NCBI GenBank assembly: GCA_012729555.1
Contig: JAAYCX010000021.1
Location: forward strand, 1-59,244
Reading direction: 5' to 3'
Length of the DNA: 59,244 nucleotides
From: Acidobacteriota bacterium
Lineage (GTDB): Bacteria > Acidobacteriota > UBA6911
The notes below the pieces were generated by a model. It ran no database searches. It worked only from the letters and a program-made list of their open reading frames with translations, and was not told the origin of the DNA. Positions within the stretch are counted from its first letter, which is position 1, and each line of letters opens with the position of its first letter. This document shows, piece after piece, positions 1 to 8,387 of this stretch. The translations under genes were made by a program, and so were the position numbers.

Positions 1-862
1 GCAGGGTCTCCGAAAGGCGCAGCCGGGCCGCGGCCTGCTCGGAGGGGTCGAAGACGCTGAGAATCCGGTTGATGGTGCGCGGGGCGTCGGTGGTGTGGAC
101 CGTCGACAGCACCAGGTGCCCGGTCTCGGCCGCCTTGATGGCGATGTCGATCGTCTCCCGGTCCCGCATCTCCCCGACCAGGATGATGTCCGGGTCCTGG
201 CGCAGAGCGGCGCGCAGCGCCTTGGCGAAGTTCTCGGTGTCGGACCCGCACTCGCGCTGGGCGATGCTGGCCAGCTCGTCCCGGTAGAGGAACTCGATCG
301 GGTCCTCGATGGTGATGATCTTGCAACGCTTCTTGTGGTTGATCAGGTTGATCATGGCCGCCAGGGTGGTCGATTTGCCGCTCCCGGTGATCCCGGTGAC
401 CAGGACCAGTCCCCGCTCCGTCAGGGCGATGTCGCCGAGCACCGGGGGGAGCTTGAGGTCCTCGATGGTGGGGAGCACGTAGGGGATGTGGCGCAGCACC
501 AGCGCGAGCGAACGGCGCTGGCTCGAGATGTTCACCCGGAAGCGGCCGTGCCCCTGCAGCGAGTAGGAGCAGTCGTAGTCGGTGAGGTTTTCGACGAACT
601 CCATCACGTTTTCCCGGGTGCACTTGCGCCCGGCCATCAGGATCCCCCCCGCGATGGAGGCGATCTCGCCGGGGGCCAGGGGGTCGGGGTCGGAAGAGGG
701 GACCAGTTCCCCCAGCATGCGGATCCGGAATCCGCTCCCGACCGTGGCATGGAGGTCGCTCCCCCCCTTTTCGATCATGTCCTTGAGGACGTTGTTGAAG
801 CGCTCGAACGCGCTGGTCTTGATCCTGGGCCTGGGTTCCATCTGCAGGAGGTCGTTCGTCAT
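1..862 (-). CDS. pilT: Type IV pilus twitching-motility ATPase PilT (3' end off window)
   Basis: Secretion-family ATPase that powers pilus retraction at the inner membrane. The minus-strand frame reads from an ATG at 862 (an in-frame GTG lies 9 nt upstream) and runs off the left edge, so about 287 residues are visible. Visible motifs are the PAS-like N-terminal segment with SDLHATVGS, Walker A GITGSGKSTT, the Asp box TIEDPIEF, Walker B-type DIILVGEMRD and the His box HLVLSTVHT. These are diagnostic for PilT/PilU rather than PilB, which has a long extra N-terminal domain. It is divergent from the transporter at 1008. The C-terminal AIRNLIRE-type region is outside the window, so PilT and PilU cannot be separated. 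Confidence 0.93.
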   Translation of the reverse strand, partial: MTNDLLQMEPRPRIKTSAFERFNNVLKDMIEKGGSDLHATVGSGFRIRMLGELVPSSDPDPLAPGEIASIAGGILMAGRKCTRENVMEFVENLTDYDCSYSLQGHGRFRVNISSQRRSLALVLRHIPYVLPTIEDLKLPPVLGDIALTERGLVLVTGITGSGKSTTLAAMINLINHKKRCKIITIEDPIEFLYRDELASIAQRECGSDTENFAKALRAALRQDPDIILVGEMRDRETIDIAIKAAETGHLVLSTVHTTDAPRTINRILSVFDPSEQAAARLRLSETL

Positions 863-1007
863 GGCGAACACGTTATCGGCCGACGGGTCCCGGCCGTATA
901 CCCCCGGGGGCCCTTTTTTTAAGGATTTCGCCGATTTTCCCGCCCGGGCGGGCGTGTGCTATAGTTTGCGTGTCCCTCTTCGCCCATGTTTTCACAGGAA
1001 TGAAGCC

Positions 1008-2660
1008 ATGATGGACCTGCTGGCCCAGAACCCGCTGTTGCTCCTCTTCACCGTCATCGGGGTCGGATACCTCGTCGGCAACATCAACCTGTTCGGCCTC
1101 AAGCTGGGGGTGGCCGCCGTGCTCTTCGCGGGCATGTTCTTCGGGGCCCTCGACCGGCGCCTCAGCCTCCCCGAGCACATCCACGTCATCGGGTCGGTCC
1201 TGTTCCTGTACGCCATCGGCCTGCAGGCGGGGCCGGTCTTTTTCGCCTCCTTCCGCAAGCGCGGCCTCCGCTTCAGCATGATGGCCCTGGGAATCCTCGC
1301 GCTCGGGGCCGCGGGGGCGTTCGCGGTCGCCCGCCTCCTCGAGCTGCCCGAGGCGGGGGTGGCGGGCCTCTTCTGCGGGGCGCTGACCAACACGCCGGCG
1401 CTGGCGGCGGCGGTGGAGACGACGCGCAACCTCTCGGGGGGCCTCACCGGGGCGACGCGCGACCTCTACCTCGACGGGCCGGTGATCGCCTACGGCCTGA
1501 CTTACCCCTTCGGCGTGTTCGGCGTCATCCTCGCCTTCGTCCTCTGCAACAAGGTTTTCAAACTCGGCCGGAACGCACGGGCGATGGAGGCGGAGGACGA
1601 GTACGCCCCGGAGCCGATCTTCAGCCGGACCTTCCGGATCACCAACCCCGCCCTGGCGGGCCGGAAGGTGGGGGAGGCGTTCGCGGCGCTGAAGGACCAC
1701 GGATTCGTGCTCAGCCGGATCCGCAAGGGGGACCGGGTCGACGTCGTGACCTCCGAGACCGTCCTCGACCCGGGCGATCACGTGGTGGCCGTCGGGGGGG
1801 CGCAGGCGATGGAGCGGGCGCTTTTGATCTTCGGCGCCGCGGCCGCGGAACACCTGACCCCGGGGCAGGGGGGGGTCGGCTACCGCCGGATCTTCGTCTC
1901 CAACAAGGAGGTGGCGGGCAAGTCGATCCGCGAACTCCACCTGCTGCGCGACCTGCACGCCGTCATCACCCGGCTGCGGCGCGGGGACGTGGACATCGTC
2001 CCGCGCCCCGACACGGTCCTGGAGATGGGGGACCGCATCCGCGTGATCACCCAGCGCGACAACATGGACCGGGTGACCCGGTATTTCGGGGATTCCATCA
2101 AATCGATTTCCGAGACCGATTTCCTTTCCCTCTCCCTGGGGATCGTGCTGGGGGTCTTCCTGGGGATGATCCCGATCCCCCTGGGGCACGGGATCCGGTT
2201 CCAGCTCGGGTTCGCCGGGGGGGCGCTGGTCATGGGCCTCGTCCTCGGGCGGCTGGAGCGGACCGGCCCGGTCACCTGGGACATGCCGTTTCACGCCAAC
2301 CTGGTGCTGCGCCAGGTCGGCCTGGTCTTCTTCCTGGCGGCGATCGGGACCCGGGCGGGGCAGGGGTTCGGGACTCTCTTCGAGGCGGGGGGGTGGCGCA
2401 TGATCGCGGCCGGGGCGCTCCTGACCACCTTCGTCACGGCCTGCAGCATCCTGGTCGGGATCCGGTTCCTCAAGCTGCCGATGCAGGCGGTGATGGGGCT
2501 GGTCTCGGGGATCCAGACCCAGTCGGCCTGCCTGGCCTGGGCCAACCAGCAGACCGAGAGCGACCTCCCGAACATCTGGTACACGACCGTCTACCCGTCG
2601 TCGATCGTGATCAAGATCGTGCTGTCGCAGCTGATCGTGTCGGTCGTGATGATGCGGTGA
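1008..2660 (+). CDS. AspT/YidE-type duplicated-domain transporter with two RCK_C domains
   Basis: Inner-membrane carrier of 550 residues with the layout of the aspartate:alanine exchanger family (AspT, YidE, YbjL). A hydrophobic half (about residues 5-190) is followed by two cytosolic RCK_C/TrkA_C-like regulatory domains (about 218-265 and 300-355) and a second hydrophobic half (about 370-550). The conserved GLQAGPVFF and GALTNTPALAAA stretches in half one are mirrored by AIGTRAGQGF and GIQTQSACLAWA in half two, which shows the internal duplication. I chose ATG 1008, with AGGAA about 9 nt upstream, because the longer open frame covers the pilT promoter region antisense. Substrate cannot be predicted. 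It converges with the receiver-FNT gene. Confidence 0.88.
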   Translation: MMDLLAQNPLLLLFTVIGVGYLVGNINLFGLKLGVAAVLFAGMFFGALDRRLSLPEHIHVIGSVLFLYAIGLQAGPVFFASFRKRGLRFSMMALGILALGAAGAFAVARLLELPEAGVAGLFCGALTNTPALAAAVETTRNLSGGLTGATRDLYLDGPVIAYGLTYPFGVFGVILAFVLCNKVFKLGRNARAMEAEDEYAPEPIFSRTFRITNPALAGRKVGEAFAALKDHGFVLSRIRKGDRVDVVTSETVLDPGDHVVAVGGAQAMERALLIFGAAAAEHLTPGQGGVGYRRIFVSNKEVAGKSIRELHLLRDLHAVITRLRRGDVDIVPRPDTVLEMGDRIRVITQRDNMDRVTRYFGDSIKSISETDFLSLSLGIVLGVFLGMIPIPLGHGIRFQLGFAGGALVMGLVLGRLERTGPVTWDMPFHANLVLRQVGLVFFLAAIGTRAGQGFGTLFEAGGWRMIAAGALLTTFVTACSILVGIRFLKLPMQAVMGLVSGIQTQSACLAWANQQTESDLPNIWYTTVYPSSIVIKIVLSQLIVSVVMMR

Positions 2661-2672
2661 GGCCCGGGAGGG

Positions 2673-2703
2673 GCCGGCGCCCCGGGATCCCCGGGACGCC
2701 GGC
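2673..2703. terminator. Hairpin between convergent genes
   Basis: GCCGGCG (2673-2679) pairs with CGCCGGC (2697-2703), with a further CCCGGG self-complementary core inside. It lies between the transporter stop and the receiver-FNT stop. No T-tract follows on either strand, so termination is inferred from position only. Confidence 0.35.
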
Positions 2704-2714
2704 GGCGGCCGGCC

Positions 2715-3983
2715 CTATCGGGCCGGTTTGACCGGGCGCAGGTAGGCGCCCCAGTAGCTCATGCCGACGAAGACGGTTCCCCCGATGATGTTGCCGATGG
2801 TGACCGGCAGCAGGTTCTTCCAGAGGAAAGAGCCCCAGTTGAGCAGGCCGAGGTCGATCCCCGGGATCGCGGGGAGCGGGGCGAAATGGCCCAGCAGGAT
2901 CCCGGCGGGGATGAAGTACATGTTGGCGATGCAGTGTTCGAACCCCATCGCGACGAAGGCCATGATGGGGAAGAAGATGGCGAAGATCTTGCCGATCGTC
3001 TGGCGCGCCGAAAGCGCCATCCAGACGGCGAGGCAGACCAGCCAGTTGCAGCCGATGGCCCGGACGATGGCCTCCGTGAAGGAGAGGTTGACCTTGGCGT
3101 AGGCGACCTTGACCGCCGCCATGCCGAGGGCGCCGTCCCCCGTCTTCCAGAGTCCCGAGTAGTAGAAGAGGACGACGATGAGGAGCGAGCCGACGAAGTT
3201 GGCGAGGAAGACCAGGCCCCACCGCTTCATCATGGTCGAGAAGGAGATCTCGCGCGACATGACGCTCGACACCATCAGGTTGTTGCCGGTGAAGAGCTCG
3301 GCCCCGGCGATGACGACCAGCATCAGGCCGACGCTGAACACCGCGCCGCCGAGGAATTTGCTCACCCCGGTCCCCAGCGCGGCCGCCGCGTCGAAGGTGA
3401 CGGTGGTGGAGAGCAGCCCCCCGAACCCGATGTAGGCCCCGGCCAGGATCCCCAGGACCGTGACGGCGAACCAGGGGGAGGTCGCCTTGGCCACCACCAC
3501 GGTCTGCGCCACCGTCTCGGCGATGTTCTTGGGCGCCTTGTCCTCGAGGGTGGGGACGGGGAACTGCAGCGACTTCAGCATCTTCTCGAAGCGCCCGACC
3601 GCCTTCGACTCCTCGGCCACCTTGCGCCGGACCGCCTTCTTGACGACGGCCGTGATCTCCTCGGGCTTGAACGGCTTGGGGAGGTAGTCCATCGCCCCCC
3701 GCTTCATCGCCTCGGTCGCGCGCCCCACCGAGGGGTGGCCGCTGATCATCACCAGCGCCGAGTTGGGCGAGCGCCGGTCGATCTCCTCCACCACGTCCAT
3801 GCCGTCGAATCCCGGCATCATCCAGTCCACCAGGACGACGTCGAACGATTTTTCGGAGACCAGGTTGAGCCCCTCCTGCGGGTTCGCCGTGGTCGCCACC
3901 TCGAAGCCCTCGGCCTCGAAGATTTTCCTGCACGATTTCAGGATGATTTCGTCATCATCGATAATCAGCATTTTCTCTGCCAT
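2715..3983 (-). CDS. Response-regulator receiver domain fused to formate/nitrite transporter (FNT) channel
   Basis: A 422-residue fusion. Residues 1-125 form a complete receiver domain, with acidic pocket IIDDDE, phospho-acceptor Asp53 in VLVDWMMPG, and Lys in YLPKPFKP. A linker (about 125-160) leads into a full FNT channel (about 160-415) with the family signatures GAELFTGNN, AIGCNW and the central-histidine segment MGFEHCIANM. FNT pentamers pass formate, nitrite, lactate or hydrosulfide, and the substrate here is unknown. It lies downstream of a histidine kinase and a single-domain regulator on the same strand, which suggests that phosphorylation gates or tunes transport. I see no frameshift or stop between the two parts. 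Receiver-channel fusions of this type are unusual. Confidence 0.92.
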   Translation of the reverse strand: MAEKMLIIDDDEIILKSCRKIFEAEGFEVATTANPQEGLNLVSEKSFDVVLVDWMMPGFDGMDVVEEIDRRSPNSALVMISGHPSVGRATEAMKRGAMDYLPKPFKPEEITAVVKKAVRRKVAEESKAVGRFEKMLKSLQFPVPTLEDKAPKNIAETVAQTVVVAKATSPWFAVTVLGILAGAYIGFGGLLSTTVTFDAAAALGTGVSKFLGGAVFSVGLMLVVIAGAELFTGNNLMVSSVMSREISFSTMMKRWGLVFLANFVGSLLIVVLFYYSGLWKTGDGALGMAAVKVAYAKVNLSFTEAIVRAIGCNWLVCLAVWMALSARQTIGKIFAIFFPIMAFVAMGFEHCIANMYFIPAGILLGHFAPLPAIPGIDLGLLNWGSFLWKNLLPVTIGNIIGGTVFVGMSYWGAYLRPVKPAR

Positions 3984-4041
3984 GATCCATTCCCTTCTTT
4001 GGTTCGGATTGTGCGAATCCCCGGCCTGGCGCGTGCGCAGG

Positions 4042-4416
4042 TCAGGAAAGACTGTTGGCCGCTCCCCCCGTCATCCGCTGAATCAGTTTCATCAGCTCAT
4101 CGGGCCGGAACGGTTTGGCGATGAAACGGGTGGCGCCGCAATCGAAGGCGCCGGCGATCGTGCCGGGGGTCGAGTAGCCGCTCATGACGATGGCCGGCAG
4201 GGCGGGGTGGAGGCGCCGCACCTCGCGCAGGAGCGAGAAGCCGTCCCGGCGCGGCATCAGGACGTCGAGCAGGAGCAGGTCGAACTCCTCCCTCCCGAGC
4301 GCCTCCATCGCCTCGTCGGCCCCCGCCACGGCGGTGACTTCGAAGCTGTGCGACGCCAGGATGCGCGAACAGCTCCGGGCCACCATCACGTCATCGTCCA
4401 CGACCAGTACCTTCAT
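4042..4416 (-). CDS. Single-domain response regulator (CheY-like)
   Basis: 124 residues, receiver domain only, with acidic residues in LVVDDDV, phospho-Asp51 in LLLLDVLMP, the Thr/Ser position in AIVMSGYS and Lys in RFIAKPFRP. It has no output domain, so it acts through protein contacts or as a phosphate sink. Its ATG overlaps the stop of the histidine kinase by 4 nt (ATGA), so the two are translationally coupled and almost certainly partners. The receiver-FNT gene follows 58 nt downstream on the same strand and may share the phosphate flow. Confidence 0.92.
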   Translation of the reverse strand: MKVLVVDDDVMVARSCSRILASHSFEVTAVAGADEAMEALGREEFDLLLLDVLMPRRDGFSLLREVRRLHPALPAIVMSGYSTPGTIAGAFDCGATRFIAKPFRPDELMKLIQRMTGGAANSLS

Positions 4417-6368
4417 TCGACGCTCTCCGCTTCCCGTGCCGGCTCGACGGGGAGCCAGACGGTGAAGCTGCTCCCCTTCCCCGCCTTGCTCCGGACGTGG
4501 ATGCTCCCGCCGTGGCGCTCGACGACGCCGTAGGAGACCGACAAGCCCAGCCCGGTTCCCTGCCCCACGTCCTTGGTTGTGAAAAAGGGGTCGAAAATCC
4601 TGTCCAGGTGCTCCGGGGGGATGCCGCAGCCGGTGTCGCTGCAGACGATCGAGACTCCCTTGCGGCGGGGGCTGCCGGCCGACATCCCGATCCCGGCCGA
4701 AAGGGAGACCTCCCCCCCCGGCTCCGTCGCGTCGAGCGCGTTGAGGATCAGGTTCAGGAGCACGCCCTGCATCTGGTTCCGGTCCAGGGTGACGGGCGGC
4801 AGTCCCTCCCCCGGCTCGAAACCGAGGCGCACCCCCTTGATGAGGGCCTGGTTCTCCACCAGGGCCAGGGTGGAGCGGCAGAGGCCGTTTACGTCGGTCG
4901 GTTCCGGCTCGATCTCGGTCTGGCGGGAGAAGTCGAGCAGCCCCTTGACGATCCTGCGCACCCGTTCCGTCTCCCGGGCGACGAGCTCGAGGTCGGCGCG
5001 GATTTCGGGGTCGAGGTCCTCCCGGCGGAGCAGCATGTGGGTGAAGGTGAAGATCCCCGTCAGGGGGTTGTTGATTTCGTGGGCCACCCCGCCGGCCAGC
5101 TTCCCGATGCTGGCCTGTTTCTCGAACTCGAGGAGCCGGGTCTCGCTCTCCGCCTTCCGGGCCTGGTCACGCCGCTCGAGCGACTCGAGCATCTCCCGGA
5201 AAGTCCTCTGGAGCACCCCGATCTCGCTCCTGGACAACGGCCCGATGTCGGGGGCCAGGTTCCCCCGGGAGACCTCCGCGCTCGCCTCGATCAGCCGGTG
5301 CACCGGGCGGCTGATCCGGCCGGCGATGACGGTGCCGAGCGCGAGCGCCAGGAGCATGCCCGCCGCGGTGACGCCGGTGAAGACCCGGAGCGCCTTGCGC
5401 CGCACGTCGGCGTACCTGGCCTCCAGGACCCCCGCGTAGAGCATCCCCACCCTGCGGCCGAAGATGTCCTCGATCGGCTCGTAGGCGGTGATGTACCAGT
5501 CGTTGACCACGAAGGCGCGGTCGGTCCAGCGTTGCCCCCCGGCCAGCACGGCGCGGGAGACCTCGCCCGACGCGGCGGTCCCGAGCGCCCGGCTCCCGTC
5601 GGGGCCGAGCACGTTGGTCGCGATGCGGATGTCGTCGAGAAAGATGGTGGAGGCGCCGACGCTGCGCCCGCGGTAGACCTCGTGCTGGAAAACCGTGTCG
5701 CGCACCCGGTCGACGATCTCCCGGTTCCCGTTCAGAAGCACCCCCCCGTAGAGGACGCCCGCCAGGCGGCCCGCCGCGAAGATCGGGACGGCGGCGCCGA
5801 GCGCCATGCCGGAGGCGATCACCCTGCCTTCCTCCCCGCCGGCGCCCCCGGGCTCGACGCCCAGCCTCGCCCGCCGGGCCAGGTCGGGGTTCTCCCGGAA
5901 GAGGGCCTCTGCATCGAGCACCACGGTGCCGGCCACGGCCGACCGCTTCTCCAGCGCCAGGCGGGCCAGCGGGTTCGGGCGCTCCCCGGCGGCGGGGAGG
6001 GAATGGGGCCCCAGCCGGCAGAGGATCCGGCCGTCTCCGGCGACGACGCCCATGAAGTCGAGTTCGGCCTCGGCGGCGACGTCCCCGAGGCGGGCGAGCA
6101 CGGCCTCGAGGTCCCTGCCGCGGATGGCCGACTGCAGGACCGGGCCGGTGGAGGCCAGCGCGCAGGCGCTCCTGACGACGCGGACGCGGGAGTCGTAGAT
6201 CTCGCGCGCGGCGTTGAGGTCCATGCGCACCCGGTTCGAGGCCTCGTGCATGAACGCCTGGTACAGCATCCGCCCCCCGACGGCGAGCGCGACGCCGCAG
6301 ACCACGAGCGCCACGGCCAGGAAGCCGAGGATCAGCTTGGATCGGGTTGAATACAGCAGCAAGGACAC
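4413..6368 (-). CDS. Membrane sensor histidine kinase with periplasmic Cache-type domain, HAMP, HisKA and HATPase_c
   Basis: 651 residues. A transmembrane helix (about 12-35) is followed by a ~280-residue extracytoplasmic sensor resembling single Cache domains of the sCache_3 type (motif DIRIATNVLGPDG and DWYITAYEPI). A second helix (about 330-350) precedes HAMP, then HisKA with His430 in GGVAHEINNPLTG. The ATPase has the N box LILNALDA, G1 DTGCGIPP, F box FDPFFTTK and G2 GTGLGLSVSYG. The family usually senses small organic acids or amino acids. It heads the minus-strand operon HK - RR - receiver-FNT, so a ligand related to the FNT substrate is a reasonable inference. Confidence 0.93.
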   Translation of the reverse strand: MSLLLYSTRSKLILGFLAVALVVCGVALAVGGRMLYQAFMHEASNRVRMDLNAAREIYDSRVRVVRSACALASTGPVLQSAIRGRDLEAVLARLGDVAAEAELDFMGVVAGDGRILCRLGPHSLPAAGERPNPLARLALEKRSAVAGTVVLDAEALFRENPDLARRARLGVEPGGAGGEEGRVIASGMALGAAVPIFAAGRLAGVLYGGVLLNGNREIVDRVRDTVFQHEVYRGRSVGASTIFLDDIRIATNVLGPDGSRALGTAASGEVSRAVLAGGQRWTDRAFVVNDWYITAYEPIEDIFGRRVGMLYAGVLEARYADVRRKALRVFTGVTAAGMLLALALGTVIAGRISRPVHRLIEASAEVSRGNLAPDIGPLSRSEIGVLQRTFREMLESLERRDQARKAESETRLLEFEKQASIGKLAGGVAHEINNPLTGIFTFTHMLLRREDLDPEIRADLELVARETERVRRIVKGLLDFSRQTEIEPEPTDVNGLCRSTLALVENQALIKGVRLGFEPGEGLPPVTLDRNQMQGVLLNLILNALDATEPGGEVSLSAGIGMSAGSPRRKGVSIVCSDTGCGIPPEHLDRIFDPFFTTKDVGQGTGLGLSVSYGVVERHGGSIHVRSKAGKGSSFTVWLPVEPAREAESVE

Positions 6369-6497
6369 CGGCCCGTCACCCCCGAACGCGGCCGAAAGAG
6401 AAGGCCCGCGAAAACCCCCAATTATAGCCTACGGCGCGCCCCGGTGTAAGGTCTCCCGCTGCGCGCGGCGCCCGGCCGGGGGGAAGGGAATTTCGGC

Positions 6498-6525
6498 TTG
6501 ATTATTGGGGGCGGGCGCCTATAGG
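6498..6525 (+). promoter_or_regulatory. Sigma70-like promoter for PPOX gene
   Basis: TTGATT (6498-6503), 16-nt spacer, TATAGG (6520-6525), about 44 nt before the start codon at 6569. Pattern match only. Confidence 0.45.
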
Positions 6526-6568
6526 ATGCGCGTTGCACCCAATAACCCATCATCAGGAGGAGGATTCC

Positions 6569-6973
6569 ATGAATACCGCGTTCGAGTTTCTGAAGGCCAA
6601 CCCCGTTTTCCACCTGGCCACCGTCGAGGGGGACGCCGCCCGGGTCCGCCCCTTCGGTTTCGTGATGGTGCGCAACGACGCCCTCTACTTCTGCACCAAC
6701 CGGACCAAGGAGGTGTACCGGCAGTTGGAGGAGAAACCCGACGTCGAGATCTCGGGGATGGGGGCGGACGGCTCCTGGCTCCGCATCCGGGGGAAGGCCG
6801 TCGTCGACGACAGCCGCGAGGCCAAGGTCCAGGCGTTCCAGGAAGGCCCCATGCTGCTCGGGATCTACCCCAAGGGGGCCGAGGACGAGACCTTCGTCAC
6901 CTTCTACCTTACCGGGGCCCGGGCGACGCTCTATTCCTTCACGGCCGCCCCGAAGGAGCTGCCCCTGGCCTGA
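6569..6973 (+). CDS. Pyridoxamine 5'-phosphate oxidase-like flavin-binding protein
   Basis: 134 residues, the size of small split-barrel flavoproteins of the PPOX class. The opening NPVFHLATVEGD...RVRPFGFV and the segment DALYFCTNRTKEVYRQL are the usual N-terminal strands that bind FMN or F420. The family includes many uncharacterised reductases and putative 5-nitroimidazole resistance (NimA-like) proteins, and no substrate can be assigned. The start at 6569 follows a strong AGGAGGAGG 7 nt upstream. It is monocistronic, with its own promoter and a hairpin downstream. Confidence 0.85.
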   Translation: MNTAFEFLKANPVFHLATVEGDAARVRPFGFVMVRNDALYFCTNRTKEVYRQLEEKPDVEISGMGADGSWLRIRGKAVVDDSREAKVQAFQEGPMLLGIYPKGAEDETFVTFYLTGARATLYSFTAAPKELPLA

Positions 6974-6999
6974 TTCCCGGGGCGCGGGTGAGGCGCTTT

Positions 7000-7026
7000 C
7001 CCGGCCGCGCGCGGAGCGCGGCCGGG
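7000..7026. terminator. Strong hairpin between convergent genes
   Basis: An 11-bp perfect stem (7000-7010 with 7016-7026) and a 5-nt loop lie between the PPOX and EthD-like stops. There is no T-tract on either side, so it may be a bidirectional barrier rather than a classical terminator. Confidence 0.45.
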
Positions 7027-7037
7027 CCGTGCTCCCG

Positions 7038-7328
7038 CTAGGGAAGGATTTCGCTGACCTGGAACTGGGGCTGGACATCGGTGAAGTGGACCATGTCGGC
7101 CGCCAGCTTCGGGTCGTGCTCGGCGAGCCCCCGCTCCATTTCCCCGGCCGAACGGAACACCAGGTGGCCGACGGCCATGAAGGGGGAGTCCCCCACCCCC
7201 TTGTCCACCTCCGACCGGACCAGCCCGAAGGGGTCGAGCAGCTGGTGCACCAGCTGCATGTGCCGGGTGGCGTAGTAGTCGAAGTCGAATTTCCCCCCCC
7301 GGGGGTAGAGCACACTCACGCGAATCAT
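7038..7328 (-). CDS. EthD-family dimeric alpha/beta-barrel protein
   Basis: 96 residues with the EthD signature: the opening IRVSVLYPRG, then FDFDYYATRHMQLV, and a C-terminal SEI. Small stress-responsive ferredoxin-like folds of this type are found with ether or hydrocarbon degradation genes, but most members have no known reaction. The ATG at 7328 has AAGGAGG 6 nt upstream. Longer open frame upstream is antisense to the next gene and is not used. It is divergent from the epimerase at 7467, and nothing around it indicates a pathway. Confidence 0.85.
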   Translation of the reverse strand: MIRVSVLYPRGGKFDFDYYATRHMQLVHQLLDPFGLVRSEVDKGVGDSPFMAVGHLVFRSAGEMERGLAEHDPKLAADMVHFTDVQPQFQVSEILP

Positions 7329-7410
7329 GGGCCGCCTCCTTTTCCGTAACGACGGCGGCGATTCTATACCGAACCGCGGCGCGTTGTCTCCCCGATTTTT
7401 CCGGATACCG

Positions 7411-7439
7411 TTGGCACGCGCTCCCCGGGCTGCTATAGT
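7411..7439 (+). promoter_or_regulatory. Sigma70-like promoter for the epimerase operon
   Basis: TTGGCA (7411-7416), exactly 17 nt, then TATAGT (7434-7439). Both boxes match consensus at five of six positions. It lies 28 nt before ATG 7467 in the divergent intergenic region. Confidence 0.7.
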
Positions 7440-7466
7440 GCTGAATTGATTTCCGGGGGTCAGGCT

Positions 7467-8387
7467 ATGAAGATGGTGGTTGCCGGGGGATCGGGCTTCA
7501 TCGGGTCCCACGTGGTGGACGCGCTCCTCCTGGAGGGGCACGAGGTCGTCATCTACGACCTGGACGCCCCGCGTTACGATCAGCCCTGCGCCTTCGTCCG
7601 GGGGGACGTGCGCGACATCGACCGGATGACGCGGGCGCTCGGCGGCGCCGACATCGTCTACGTGCTGGCGGCGGAGGCGAACGTCAACCGTTTCTACGAA
7701 AGCCCCGTCTTCTCCAACGACATCACGGCCGTCGGCACGCTGTCGGTGCTCGAATCCGCCCGCCGGGCGTCGGTGGCGCGCGTGATCCTGGCCTCCACCG
7801 AGTGGGTGTACGGCTCCCTCCCCGAGGCGGGGGAGGAGAACATCACCGAGGAGACCCCCTACGCCGCCGACCCGGACCACCTCTACACCTCCAGCAAGAT
7901 CGCGGCCGAGCTCTACTGCCGCAACTACCGGAGCCTCTACGGGGTCAACTACACGATCATGCGCTACGGCATCCCCTTCGGCGAGCGGGCGCGGCCGGAG
8001 ACCGTCACCCCCATCTTCATCGGCCGGATCCTGCGGGGCGAGCCGATCACCATCCACGGGGACGGCAGCCAGACGCGGCAGTTCATCTACGTCAGGGACC
8101 TGGCGCGCGGCAACGCCGCCTGCGCCCGGCCCGAGGCGGAAAACCAGGTCTTCAACCTCAACGGGACGCGCAAGGTCAGCGTGCTGGAAATCGTCCGGAC
8201 GCTCGAGGGGATCCTGGGGCGGAAGGCGGAGCTCGACTTCGTCGAGGACCGCAAGGGGAACTTCAAGGGGCGCTTCATCTCCTCGGAGAAGGCGCGCCGG
8301 CTGCTCGGGTGGGCGCCGGAACACGACTACGAGGGGGCCATGCGGCAGTACGTATCGGGGATCCTGGCCCGCGGGTGCGGCGCATGA
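7467..8387 (+). CDS. NAD-dependent nucleotide-sugar epimerase/dehydratase (extended SDR)
   Basis: 306 residues. The Rossmann motif GGSGFIGSH, the catalytic YTSSK (Tyr-x3-Lys) and the sugar-binding segment FGDGSQTRQFIYVRD-like (here HGDGSQTRQF) mark a UDP-glucose 4-epimerase or dTDP-glucose dehydratase relative acting on a nucleotide-linked sugar in the cytoplasm. Exact substrate is not readable. ATG 7467 follows a GGGGGT ribosome site, and a TTG 21 nt upstream is less likely. The stop overlaps the next ATG (ATGA), so it is coupled to the CBS-epimerase fusion and the two probably act in one sugar or surface-polymer pathway. Confidence 0.88.
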   Translation: MKMVVAGGSGFIGSHVVDALLLEGHEVVIYDLDAPRYDQPCAFVRGDVRDIDRMTRALGGADIVYVLAAEANVNRFYESPVFSNDITAVGTLSVLESARRASVARVILASTEWVYGSLPEAGEENITEETPYAADPDHLYTSSKIAAELYCRNYRSLYGVNYTIMRYGIPFGERARPETVTPIFIGRILRGEPITIHGDGSQTRQFIYVRDLARGNAACARPEAENQVFNLNGTRKVSVLEIVRTLEGILGRKAELDFVEDRKGNFKGRFISSEKARRLLGWAPEHDYEGAMRQYVSGILARGCGA

